From the NCBI GenBank assembly GCA_910579485.1, contig CAJTVO010000055.1:1-20395 (forward strand): 20,395 bases of DNA, written 5' to 3'. Within the stretch, counting starts at the first letter, position 1. Every line of letters begins with the position of its first letter. Shown one piece after another: positions 13,612 to 20,395 of the stretch. The notes under the pieces were generated by a model. That model made no database searches. It saw nothing but the letters and a program-made list of their open reading frames with translations, and was not told the DNA's origin. A program made the translations under genes and the position numbers. Origin of the DNA: an uncultured Oscillospiraceae bacterium. Its GTDB lineage: Bacteria > Bacillota > Clostridia > Oscillospirales > Oscillospiraceae.

Positions 13612-14880
13612 TCACGCTTCCCCGGCGGAGGCGCCGGTGTCCATCAGCTGCTGCCAAATGTGGTTGACCTCGTCCAGGCACTGGAAGTATATTTCCGGCA
13701 GACGCTCCATGGGCAGGCCCAGTTCCTCTCCCAGGCGGTTGATCGCGGTCCAGTCCGCCCGCTCGTAGGCAAGGAGCAGATCGTACAGCATTCCGCCGCG
13801 CCCCTCGTGGCTGAGCAGCGCCGCCTTGACGTGCTCGGAGATGGCGACCTCCGCCAGAATGTCCTCCAGCGGGGCGGCGATCAGGAAGGGCAGGGTGGAG
13901 AACATCCCCATGAGGTATGCGTCGTTGCGGTTGATGGGCATGTTCTTGGCGAAGCGCATCAGCTCGCTGGCGAAGCTGGCCCGGGTGAAGGAAAGCTTGA
14001 GCATCTCCTCCTGACTCTCGTCCAGCTCGCCCTTCTCGTTGCTGCACCCCATCAGGTAGATCCATTGGCGCAGCTGCCCCAGGCCCAGGATGGTCACCGC
14101 CTGGTGAACGTTGGTGGCCCGGTTGCGCAGGGCGAAGTAGGCGGAGTTCACGATCCGCAGCAGACTGTAGGTCAGGGTCGCGTCCATGGAGATGATCTCC
14201 TCGATCTCGTTCACCTCCGGCTCATCCTTGGTGATGGCCACCAGCAGCCGGAAGAAGTTGCTCTGCAGATAGCTGGCGGAGTGGACGGCGGTGAACATCT
14301 GCTCGGCGGCATAGCGCCCGGACATGGCGTCCGCCCCCAGGATGAAGGCCTTCTGGTACAGGTCCTCGTCATCTACGCCTGTGACGATGCACTTCTTCCC
14401 CATGCTGTGGATCATCTCCGTCAGCCGCTTGACGCTGTCGTCCTCGGCGTGATGGAGGTCCACCATCACATAGTCGAAGTGGCGCAGGTTGGAGATATAC
14501 CGGGGCGCGAACTGGAAGTCCTTTATCGCGATGGAGTATCCCTCCTGGTGATAGCGCTCCAAAAAGCGCATGGCCAGCGGGTGGATAATGACGCTCTCAG
14601 ACACCTCGATCACCAAGTCCTCCGGCGCGAACAGCTTGGGCGTGTTCTTCATCAGCAGGTTGGTGGTGAAGGTCATGAAGTTCAGTCCGCCCTTCAGGGT
14701 CTTATCCCCGGCCTGGGTGAGGAAGTTGTAGATGGTCTCCGCAGCCATGAAGTCCTGGCCGGTCTCCTCATTGTACCCGTAGTTCTCGCCGGTATACCGG
14801 ATCTCATACCCCAGGGTGTTCCCCTTCAGGTCCTTGATGGGCTGGCGGACGATGTATTTGGTCCTTGCGATCTTGGCCAT
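13612..14880 (-). CDS. EAL-HDOD protein with degenerate EAL domain (YuxH/CdgJ type)
   Basis: The 422-residue protein has an EAL-type fold at about 5-200 followed by an HDOD domain at about 205-410. Active EAL phosphodiesterases carry E-A/V-L-L-R and D-D-F-G-T-G. Here these are G-Y-E-I-R-Y (24-29) and K-D-F-Q-F-A (120-125), so c-di-GMP hydrolysis is unlikely. HDOD domains resemble HD-type folds without the metal-binding residues and act as regulatory scaffolds; here the I-V-N-S-A-Y-F block (243-249) and the V-T-I-L-G-L-G-Q-L-R-Q-W segment (262-273) fit the family. Proteins of this architecture affect motility or signalling in several bacteria, e.g. CdgJ in Vibrio. GGAGGAG lies right after the cheV stop and 9 bp before ATG. 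It is the last gene of the flagellar/chemotaxis operon. Confidence 0.88.
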   Translation of the reverse strand: MAKIARTKYIVRQPIKDLKGNTLGYEIRYTGENYGYNEETGQDFMAAETIYNFLTQAGDKTLKGGLNFMTFTTNLLMKNTPKLFAPEDLVIEVSESVIIHPLAMRFLERYHQEGYSIAIKDFQFAPRYISNLRHFDYVMVDLHHAEDDSVKRLTEMIHSMGKKCIVTGVDDEDLYQKAFILGADAMSGRYAAEQMFTAVHSASYLQSNFFRLLVAITKDEPEVNEIEEIISMDATLTYSLLRIVNSAYFALRNRATNVHQAVTILGLGQLRQWIYLMGCSNEKGELDESQEEMLKLSFTRASFASELMRFAKNMPINRNDAYLMGMFSTLPFLIAAPLEDILAEVAISEHVKAALLSHEGRGGMLYDLLLAYERADWTAINRLGEELGLPMERLPEIYFQCLDEVNHIWQQLMDTGASAGEA

Positions 14881-14896
14881 AGCGCTCTACTCCTCC

Positions 14897-15826
14897 CTAC
14901 CTGTTCTGGGATGCAGACTTCTCCAGCAGATGGTCCATCACGTCTACCAGGTGCCCGATCTCCGGCTTGGTCAGCTGCTCGTCGGCACCCAGCTGGCGGC
15001 CCTTGATGCGCATCTCCTCGCTGATGAGGGAGGAGAAGATGATGAGGGGGATGCTCTTGAAGCGGGGGCTGTCCTTCACCAGCTTGGTCAGCCGGTGCCC
15101 GTCCATCTGGGGCATTTCGATATCGGTGATGATCAGCGCCGCCTGACGGCTCAGGTCGCCGCTCTCGGGCAGCTCGTTGAGGGCCTCCCACAGCTCCCGG
15201 CCGTCGGAGAACATATGCAGGTTGACATAGTTGGCCTTCCGCAGGGAGTCCCCGATCATCCGGCTGAGGAGGATGGAGTCCTCCGCCACCCAGATGGGCT
15301 TCTCATTGCGGTCCCGGGGCCCAAGGTTCTCCACCTCGGACACCTGGATGCTGGTTTCCGGGGCAATCTCCGCCACGATCCGCTCGAAGTCCAGGATGGT
15401 CACCAGCTCCCCGTCGCACTGGGCGATGCCGGTGGCCACGCCCTCGGCGCCGCCGGAGACGGTCTTATCCGGCTTCTGGATGTCGGTCCAGGAGATCCGG
15501 CTGATACGGTCCACCGTGTGGACCCGGAAGGCGATGAACATCTTGTTGAAGTTGGTGATGATGAAAATATCCTTGGGGTTCTTCTCGCTGTCCACCCCCA
15601 GATACTTGGGCAGATCCACTACCGTCAGCACCGCGTCCCGGGGCTTGAAAATGCCCTCCACCGCAGGGTGGGCATGGGGCATGGACTTCACAGGCTCAGA
15701 GATCATGATCTCGCGGACCTTGGCCACGTTGATACCGTACAGGTTCCCCGCGATGGTGAACTTCATGATCTCGATCTCATTGGTACCGGACTCCAGCAGG
15801 ATCCGGCTGTTTTGCGTATCAGCCAT
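14897..15826 (-). CDS. cheV: Chemotaxis coupling protein CheV (CheW-REC fusion)
   Basis: CheV links chemoreceptors to the CheA kinase and tunes the signal through a phosphorylatable receiver domain. The 309-residue protein has a CheW-like domain (about 17-160, with I-M-K-F-T-I, Y-G-I-N-V-A-K-V-R-E-I and G-E-L-V-T-I-L-D-F-E) and a receiver domain (about 177-303). The receiver keeps the acidic pair Glu182-Asp183, the phosphoacceptor Asp235 in I-I-T-D-I-E-M-P-Q-M-D-G, Ser265 and Lys287, so it looks active. GGGAG precedes ATG. It follows cheD by 42 bp and precedes the EAL-HDOD gene by 16 bp. No cheA, cheW, cheB, cheR or cheY is in the window. Confidence 0.95.
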   Translation of the reverse strand: MADTQNSRILLESGTNEIEIMKFTIAGNLYGINVAKVREIMISEPVKSMPHAHPAVEGIFKPRDAVLTVVDLPKYLGVDSEKNPKDIFIITNFNKMFIAFRVHTVDRISRISWTDIQKPDKTVSGGAEGVATGIAQCDGELVTILDFERIVAEIAPETSIQVSEVENLGPRDRNEKPIWVAEDSILLSRMIGDSLRKANYVNLHMFSDGRELWEALNELPESGDLSRQAALIITDIEMPQMDGHRLTKLVKDSPRFKSIPLIIFSSLISEEMRIKGRQLGADEQLTKPEIGHLVDVMDHLLEKSASQNR

Positions 15827-15868
15827 TTTCTGACACTCCCATCTCTTAAATTTTGCCCTCGGTCACGC

Positions 15869-16348
15869 TTAAAAAATGATATCTTGCCGGCCATAGGACT
15901 TGATACATCCCTGGCCGCTGGCCACATCAAAAAGCAGGGTGCGGGCCACCGTGCCCCCCACGTTCTCCGCCGTCAGGCGGACGCCCTCCTGCCGCAGGAT
16001 GGTGTGGACGCTCTCAATGTTCCTCTGTCCGATGTTTCCCAGGCCTCCGCCCTTCACCTCGAACATCTTGGCTCCCCCCGCGATCTTTACCGTGATCCGG
16101 GACTTCAGCGCCCCCTGAGACGTCATCTGCCGCAGCGTCTCCCGGATGCCGGTATCCGCATACTTGAATGCGTTCTTTCGTCCCGCCTCCATGTTCATCG
16201 GCAGCATGATGTGCAGCAGCGCACCAAGATGCAGCGCCGGGTCCTGGAAGCACAGTCCGATACAGGACCCAAGGGCATAGGTGATGAGGATCCCCGAGCC
16301 CTTGGCCATCTTCATATCCGCAATTCCGACAGTAATCTTATCGTTCAT
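15869..16348 (-). CDS. cheD: Chemoreceptor glutamine deamidase CheD
   Basis: CheD deamidates specific glutamines of chemoreceptors and, with CheC, tunes adaptation. The 159-residue protein is the normal length. The catalytic triad is visible with the family spacing: Thr23 (I-L-I-T-Y-A-L-G), Cys29 (G-S-C-I-G) and His46 (L-L-H-I-M-L-P). The later blocks I-A-G-G-A-K-M-F and N-I-G-Q-R-N also match the family. Its ATG overlaps the cheC stop codon in an ATGA, so the two are probably translated together, as expected for proteins that bind each other. Likely substrates include the chemoreceptor encoded at 4998-6809. Confidence 0.97.
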   Translation of the reverse strand: MNDKITVGIADMKMAKGSGILITYALGSCIGLCFQDPALHLGALLHIMLPMNMEAGRKNAFKYADTGIRETLRQMTSQGALKSRITVKIAGGAKMFEVKGGGLGNIGQRNIESVHTILRQEGVRLTAENVGGTVARTLLFDVASGQGCIKSYGRQDIIF

Positions 16349-16968
16349 TCCGCAACGCCCAGCTTTGCTAATAAGAAATTCAGAGACCGCACGTCAGGTG
16401 AAAGCAGCAGGTGGCAGGGGACCTGCCGGTTATCGCAGATAAAGTTCGCTCCGATCGTCATAAGATAGTCGCTGGTCCCCCCGTACATGGCCATGGGGAC
16501 CGCCAGGATGGCGCCCTGCATATCCACAGCGAAGGCGGGGACCGTCAGATTGACTGAAATGCCGGACAGGCCCGACAGGGCGTTGATGAAGGTGGAGATC
16601 AGGATGTTCCCGATCTCGATCAGCGTGGACTGGCACAGCTCGTCCAGTTCCCCGTAATCCTCTATCCGGGTCCCCAGCATGGTCTCCAGCACCAGATTGA
16701 TGAACTCCAGCTTCTGCACGGACAGCATCACGCCGCTCATCTGGCCGCCCATGCCCACCAGCACGCCCGCCGTCACGGCCTCCGGGCCGCCGATCCAGTC
16801 GATGGCCTCGTTATAGCCCATGATCCGGACCTCCGGCAGGGTGATGCGCACCCGCTTCTCCAGCAGCTGGCCCAGGGCGGTGGCCGCGTTGCCGGTCCCG
16901 ATGCTGCCGATCTCCCGCAGCGTATCCAGCTCCATAGAGCTGAGCTGGTCAAAGCTCTTGATCTTCAT
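16345..16968 (-). CDS. cheC: CheY-P phosphatase CheC
   Basis: CheC dephosphorylates CheY-P and binds CheD. The 207-residue protein has the two pseudo-symmetric helices of the family. The second carries an intact E-x2-N site (Glu118, Asn121) with Pro144 at the expected 22-residue spacing. The first keeps Glu19 and Pro45 but has Ser22 in place of Asn (R-E-I-G-S-I-G-T-G-N-A-A-T-A-L), so that site is probably weak or dead. GGAGGA lies 6 bp before ATG and follows directly on the stop of the upstream rod-protein gene (15-bp gap). It overlaps cheD by 4 bp. Confidence 0.95.
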   Translation of the reverse strand: MKIKSFDQLSSMELDTLREIGSIGTGNAATALGQLLEKRVRITLPEVRIMGYNEAIDWIGGPEAVTAGVLVGMGGQMSGVMLSVQKLEFINLVLETMLGTRIEDYGELDELCQSTLIEIGNILISTFINALSGLSGISVNLTVPAFAVDMQGAILAVPMAMYGGTSDYLMTIGANFICDNRQVPCHLLLSPDVRSLNFLLAKLGVAE

Positions 16969-16983
16969 AGCCCGTCCTCCAAA

Positions 16984-17760
16984 TTACCCGCGCAGGTTGT
17001 TGAAGGTGGTCTCGATCTCGTCGGACGTAGTCACCATCTTCAGGCAGTAGCTGAACGCCCGCTGGGACTCGATGACCTTGATGAACTCCTGGGTCAGGTC
17101 CGTGTTGGACATCTCCAGCAGGCCCCGCTTCACCTCGCCGGTGCCCAGGTACAGCTGCCCGTTGAGGTCCGTGGCCAAAAACCGAGAGCTGTCGGCGTGC
17201 TGCATCCCGTAGTGAATGGCGTAGTCGAATACGCCCAGCTCCAACTCCGCCCCTCGGTCCTCAGGATCGATGACGATAAAGTTCCCCTGGGGGTCCAGGA
17301 CGCACCGGCCCTGGTTGTCGCTCAGCCGCCAGACCGAGGTGGGCTGGGGCGGGATCTCCTCGCCGTTCTCGTCCAGCTCCGGCTCCGCGTCCTCGGCGGG
17401 GGGGATCCAGAACTGGGTCATGGTGAAGGACCCGTCCCGGGTGAAGGATATCTCCTGGGTCTCCGGGTCGAAGAGGGCGAAGAAGCCGTCTCCGTTGATG
17501 GCGAAGTCAAAGGTCTTCCCGGTATCCATGAAGCCCCTGCTGGTAAAGTCCACGGGGGCGTGGATCATCCGCGCGCCGGTGCCCTTAGGCAGCCGGGCGT
17601 CGTCGATGCCCACCACGTTCCGGTTCATCAGTTCTCCAAACGCCGCGCGCTCCGCCCGATAGCCTTGGGTATTGACGTTGGCAATATTATTAGACTGGAC
17701 GTTCATGCGCAGCTGCTGCTGCTGCGCGCCCACGGCGGCGTTGTAAAAAGACATATTCAT
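16984..17760 (-). CDS. Flagellar hook-basal body rod protein, FlgG/FlgF family (second copy)
   Basis: This 258-residue secreted axial protein of the flagellar rod begins with the N-terminal rod motif (Q-S-N-N-I-A-N-V-N-T-Q-G-Y, residues 22-34). It has the central F-A-I-N-G-D-G-F-F-A-L block (86-96) and the C-terminal helix with V-I-E-S-Q-R-A-F-S-Y (229-238). It pairs with the similar gene just upstream, much like flhO-flhP in Bacillus. An acidic Pro-rich insertion at about 117-143 sits in the loop after F-T-R-D-G-S-F. Assignment to FlgF or FlgG cannot be settled by eye; the conserved A-F-S-Y-C-L-K-M-V-T-T-S-D-E end is closer to the FlgG/FlhP side. Confidence 0.9.
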   Translation of the reverse strand: MNMSFYNAAVGAQQQQLRMNVQSNNIANVNTQGYRAERAAFGELMNRNVVGIDDARLPKGTGARMIHAPVDFTSRGFMDTGKTFDFAINGDGFFALFDPETQEISFTRDGSFTMTQFWIPPAEDAEPELDENGEEIPPQPTSVWRLSDNQGRCVLDPQGNFIVIDPEDRGAELELGVFDYAIHYGMQHADSSRFLATDLNGQLYLGTGEVKRGLLEMSNTDLTQEFIKVIESQRAFSYCLKMVTTSDEIETTFNNLRG

Positions 17761-17809
17761 CCCTTACGCACCTTCCTTTCCTATCTGAGGGCCTGTGCTC
17801 CCCTCACTC

Positions 17810-18565
17810 TTACAATCGACCCAATTCCGTCGTATCTTTAGTCATGACCTGGTCATAAATTTTACTCATCTGCGCCGCGCTCTGGAGCGCCCGCTGGGCG
17901 CTCATCATGGAGACCATCTCGTGGACCATGTTGGCGTTGGAGCGCTCCACCCACTTGTGGTGGATGACGAAGTTCTCGCTGGCCTGGGGCTGGCCGCCGG
18001 TGAAGAGGCCGTGGTCGTTGCGCTCCAGGGCGCCGTTGTCCGCGAAGGAGAACACGCCTAGGGTGGCCAGATGGTTCCGGTTGGCCAGGGTGTAGATGCC
18101 CCCGTCCACGTCCACGTAGATGTTGTCCGTGGGCAGCTGGATGGGCTGGCCGTCCTCGTCCAGCACGCGGCCCTGGCCCGGCAGGACCAGATAGCCCTCG
18201 TCGTCCAGATTGAAGCTCCCCGCCCGGGTATAGGCCACCTGCCCGTTCCACTCGATGGCGAAGAAGCCGTCCCCTTCAATGGCGAAGTCCAGGGGCAGCT
18301 CCGTCTCCTCCAGGGAACCCTGGGTGTAGTCGGTATACAGCTGGTCGGGGGCCAGGATGTAGGCGTAGGGCCCGATCTCCTCGGTGTTCACCTTGTCCTT
18401 GTTGCCCACCCGGCTGAGCATGACCTCCCGGAAGGCGGTGGAGTCGGTATACCGGTCGGCCTTATAGCCGGCGGTGGAGACGTTGGTCATATTGTTGGCG
18501 ATCACGTCCAGCCGGCGGCCCTGACTGAGCATACCGGACGTCAATTGATAAAAGCCTCTGAACAT
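17810..18565 (-). CDS. Flagellar hook-basal body rod protein, FlgF/FlgG family (first copy)
   Basis: The 251-residue protein carries the rod signature A-N-N-M-T-N-V-S-T-A-G-Y-K (23-35). It has a central F-A-I-E-G-D-G-F-F-A-I block followed by Y-T-R-A-G-S-F, and a C-terminal coiled coil with S-M-M-S-A-Q-R-A-L-Q-S-A-A-Q. It is exported by the flagellar type III system and polymerises in the proximal or distal rod. GAGGAG lies 10 bp before ATG, right after the sigD stop (16-bp gap), and the second rod gene follows 49 bp later. The arrangement sigD then two rod genes suggests an flhO-flhP-like pair, but the exact subtype is uncertain. Confidence 0.9.
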   Translation of the reverse strand: MFRGFYQLTSGMLSQGRRLDVIANNMTNVSTAGYKADRYTDSTAFREVMLSRVGNKDKVNTEEIGPYAYILAPDQLYTDYTQGSLEETELPLDFAIEGDGFFAIEWNGQVAYTRAGSFNLDDEGYLVLPGQGRVLDEDGQPIQLPTDNIYVDVDGGIYTLANRNHLATLGVFSFADNGALERNDHGLFTGGQPQASENFVIHHKWVERSNANMVHEMVSMMSAQRALQSAAQMSKIYDQVMTKDTTELGRL

Positions 18566-18581
18566 TATGTATTCGCTCCTC

Positions 18582-19415
18582 TCACGCCGGGGGCTGAGTT
18601 CCCCCGTTCATGTACTGCTGCATATATAGCTTTAATTTCTGGATCGCGCGGGAATGGATCTGGGATATCCGTGGCTCGCTGACATCCATCACCTGGGCGA
18701 TCTCCTTCATGCTGAGATTTTTCCGGTAGTACAGGGACACCACCGTCTGCTCGTTCTCCCGCAGGGAGGCGATGCCCTCCGTCAGCGTGTCCAGCAGCTC
18801 CTGGCGCAGGAGGGAGTCCTCGGGACGCCCGGTACCCACGCTGTCGGCCACGTCCATGCCCCCCTGGTCCTGGTCGTCGAAGAGGGAGTCCAGGCTCAGA
18901 AGGTTGCACAGCGCCGTGTTGGCCAGGTCCTCCTGGTACTGCTGGCAGGAGACTCCCAGCCGCCCGGCGATCTCCTCGTCGGTAGGGCTGCGGCCCAGCT
19001 CGGCGTACAGCTCCACGCTGGCCTGGTCGATCTCCCGGGCCTTCCGCCGTACGCTGCGGGGCACCCAGTCCTGGCGGCGGGCCAGATCGATGACCGCCCC
19101 GCGGATGCGCTTGGAGACGAAGGTCTCGAATTTGATGCCCTTATCGGGGTCGAACTTATCCACGGCCCCCACCAGGGCCAGGACGCCCTCGTTGATGATG
19201 TCGTCCACCTGCGCGAAGCTGGAGTAGACGCCCCGCACCTGCAGGGCGATGGACTTCACCAGCCCCACGTAGCGCAGCGCCAGGGTCCACTTCAGCTCCT
19301 GACAGCCGGTGCTCCGGTAAAGCAGGAGGAGGTCCTCCTTGCTCATGGCGTCCAGCTGCTCCTGGGTATAGCCCGGCTCGGGCGTCATGGCCGTGGCCGC
19401 CTGGCCGCCGCTCAT
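18582..19415 (-). CDS. sigD: Flagellar RNA polymerase sigma factor SigD/FliA (sigma-28)
   Basis: This sigma-70 family factor for late flagellar and chemotaxis genes has 277 residues. Region 2 (about 40-110) includes D-D-I-I-N-E-G-V-L-A-L and F-E-T-F-V-S-K-R-I-R-G-A-V-I-D. Region 3 (about 118-165) has W-V-P-R-S-V-R-R-K-A-R-E-I and G-R-S-P-T-D-E-E-I-A. Region 4 (about 210-265) carries the helix-turn-helix M-K-E-I-A-Q-V-M-D-V-S-E-P-R-I-S-Q-I-H-S-R-A. The R-G-A-V-I-D-L-A-R block is typical of the FliA/SigD/WhiG branch. Its ATG overlaps the flhA stop codon in ATGA. The anti-sigma factor FlgM is not in the window. The fliD promoter at 11531-11557 is a plausible target. Confidence 0.96.
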   Translation of the reverse strand: MSGGQAATAMTPEPGYTQEQLDAMSKEDLLLLYRSTGCQELKWTLALRYVGLVKSIALQVRGVYSSFAQVDDIINEGVLALVGAVDKFDPDKGIKFETFVSKRIRGAVIDLARRQDWVPRSVRRKAREIDQASVELYAELGRSPTDEEIAGRLGVSCQQYQEDLANTALCNLLSLDSLFDDQDQGGMDVADSVGTGRPEDSLLRQELLDTLTEGIASLRENEQTVVSLYYRKNLSMKEIAQVMDVSEPRISQIHSRAIQKLKLYMQQYMNGGTQPPA

Positions 19416-20395
19416 ACCGCCGCCGCCTTTCTCTCATTCCGGGCCAGGGTGATGTTGCCGAGGGACTGGATCTGCACGTCGCTGGTGATCTCGTTAAAGG
19501 CCAGCACGTACAGGTTGGGATAGAACTGGGCCAGCATCCGGCTGAAATATACCCGGATGACCTGGCTGGTCAGCACGATCGGCGTCTGGCCCAGGTCGTT
19601 GAACTTTTTCATCAGCTCCGCCAGCTGGGTGACGATCTGCTGCATGAGATCGGGGCCCATGGCCAGATAGATGCCCTGCTCGTTCTTGCTGAGGGAGGCG
19701 ATGACCCGCTTCTCCACCTCGGCGTCCAGGGTGACCACCCGCAGCTGCCCGTGCTCGCAGAAGCGGCGGGTGATGGTGCGGCTGAGGGCGGCGCGGACAT
19801 TCTCGGTGACCATATCCAGGTCCTTGGTGGAGCCCAGGGCGTCCACTGCGGTCTCCAGGATGGTCCCCAGGTCCCGGATGGGCACGCCCTCCCGCAGAAG
19901 GTTGCGGAGGATGCGCTCCAGGTTGGCGTAGGTGAGGAAATTGGGGATGGCCTCCTCCACCAGCTCGGGGGCGGTGCGCTTGAGGTTCTCCACCAGCTGC
20001 ATCACCTCCGCCCGGCCCAGCAGCTCGTAGGCGTGGGAGCGGACCACCTCGCTGAGGTGGGTCTGCATGACGGACAGGGGGTCGATGACGGTATAGCCGT
20101 AGATCTCCGCCATCTCCTTGTTCTCCGGCAGGATCCACCGGGAGGGGATGCCGTAGGCGGGCTCCACGGTCTCGATGCCGTCGATCTCCCCGGTGGGGTT
20201 CGTGGGCTCCAGAGCCAGGTAGTAGTCCACCAGGATCTCTCCCCGGGCCACCTCCTCGCCCTTGATCTTCACCACGTACTGGTTGGTGCCCAGGGCGGAG
20301 GAGTCGTGGAAGCGGATGGAGGGAATGACGAAGCCCATATCCTGGGCGTACTGGCGGCGGAAGATGACGATGCGCCCGATGAGCTTGCCGCCGCT
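19412..20395 (-). CDS. flhA: Flagellar export gate protein FlhA, C-terminal part (5' end outside window)
   Basis: FlhA forms the nonameric export gate, and its cytoplasmic domain docks chaperone-substrate complexes. The reading frame is open from the right edge, giving 327 residues. It starts in the segment L-I-G-R-I-V-I-F-R-R-Q-Y-A-Q-D-M-G, close to the conserved R-R-Q-x-A-x-E-x-G motif at the start of the cytoplasmic domain. It continues through P-A-Y-G-I-P-S-R-W-I (about residues 73-82), Y-T-V-I-D-P-L-S-V-M-Q-T-H-L (about 95-108) and a C-terminal A-F-N-E-I segment. The membrane part lies beyond the window, so the ATG at 20338 is internal, not the start. sigD follows with a 4-bp overlap; flhF and flhG are not between them. 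Confidence 0.96.
   Translation of the reverse strand, partial: SGGKLIGRIVIFRRQYAQDMGFVIPSIRFHDSSALGTNQYVVKIKGEEVARGEILVDYYLALEPTNPTGEIDGIETVEPAYGIPSRWILPENKEMAEIYGYTVIDPLSVMQTHLSEVVRSHAYELLGRAEVMQLVENLKRTAPELVEEAIPNFLTYANLERILRNLLREGVPIRDLGTILETAVDALGSTKDLDMVTENVRAALSRTITRRFCEHGQLRVVTLDAEVEKRVIASLSKNEQGIYLAMGPDLMQQIVTQLAELMKKFNDLGQTPIVLTSQVIRVYFSRMLAQFYPNLYVLAFNEITSDVQIQSLGNITLARNERKAAAV

Noticed and set aside
13495..15006. Plus-strand frame of 503 codons after the ComFB gene
   Set aside because: It starts before and reads through the strong terminator at 13558-13589 and is antisense to the clear EAL-HDOD gene.

Overview
The window looks like chromosomal DNA from a motile, high-GC member of the Clostridia, most likely a gut Oscillospiraceae-type organism (Oscillibacter / Intestinimonas-like). 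This is an inference from the gene set: Firmicutes-type CheC, CheD and CheV, a SigD-type flagellar sigma factor, paired FlhO/FlhP-like rod proteins, a YjfB-type motility protein, strong AGGAGG-like ribosome binding sites and GC-rich codon use. No 16S or other species marker is present.

Left end (1-1850): the last 55 codons of a probable serine recombinase run rightward into the 3' end of the tmRNA gene ssrA, which lies on the minus strand. Upstream of ssrA on the same strand are ppiB (cyclophilin) and smpB (the tmRNA partner protein), so the trans-translation RNA and its protein cofactor sit together next to what may be an integrated element. A near-consensus vegetative promoter precedes smpB, a plausible one precedes ssrA, and a strong hairpin separates smpB from the motility block.

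Middle block (1870-11451, minus strand, transcribed right to left): fliD (very large cap protein), fliS, a FliT/FlgN-like small protein, an orphan FtsE-like ABC ATPase, a methyl-accepting chemotaxis protein, a large FtsA-like actin-fold protein, a lipoprotein of unknown function and a YjfB-family motility protein. Long hairpins lie in some of the intergenic gaps.

Divergent pair (11597-13498, plus strand): an orphan ParA-type ATPase and a protein with a short basic N-terminus, a long Pro/Glu-rich linker containing three 96-bp repeats, and a C-terminal ComFB domain. Their probable promoter overlaps a sigma-28-like promoter that would drive fliD. This pair is the most interesting content of the window: it resembles a ParA positioning module whose partner carries a putative cyclic-dinucleotide-binding domain. 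A strong bidirectional terminator ends it.

Right block (13612-20395, minus strand, transcribed right to left): flhA (partial), sigD/fliA, two flagellar rod/hook-basal-body proteins, cheC, cheD, cheV and a degenerate EAL-HDOD protein. The genes are tightly packed, with two 4-bp overlaps, and look like one operon running from export gate and sigma factor through rod proteins to chemotaxis adaptation. The flhF and flhG (ylxH) genes that often lie between flhA and sigD in Firmicutes are absent here. No stretch longer than about 180 bp lacks a gene.
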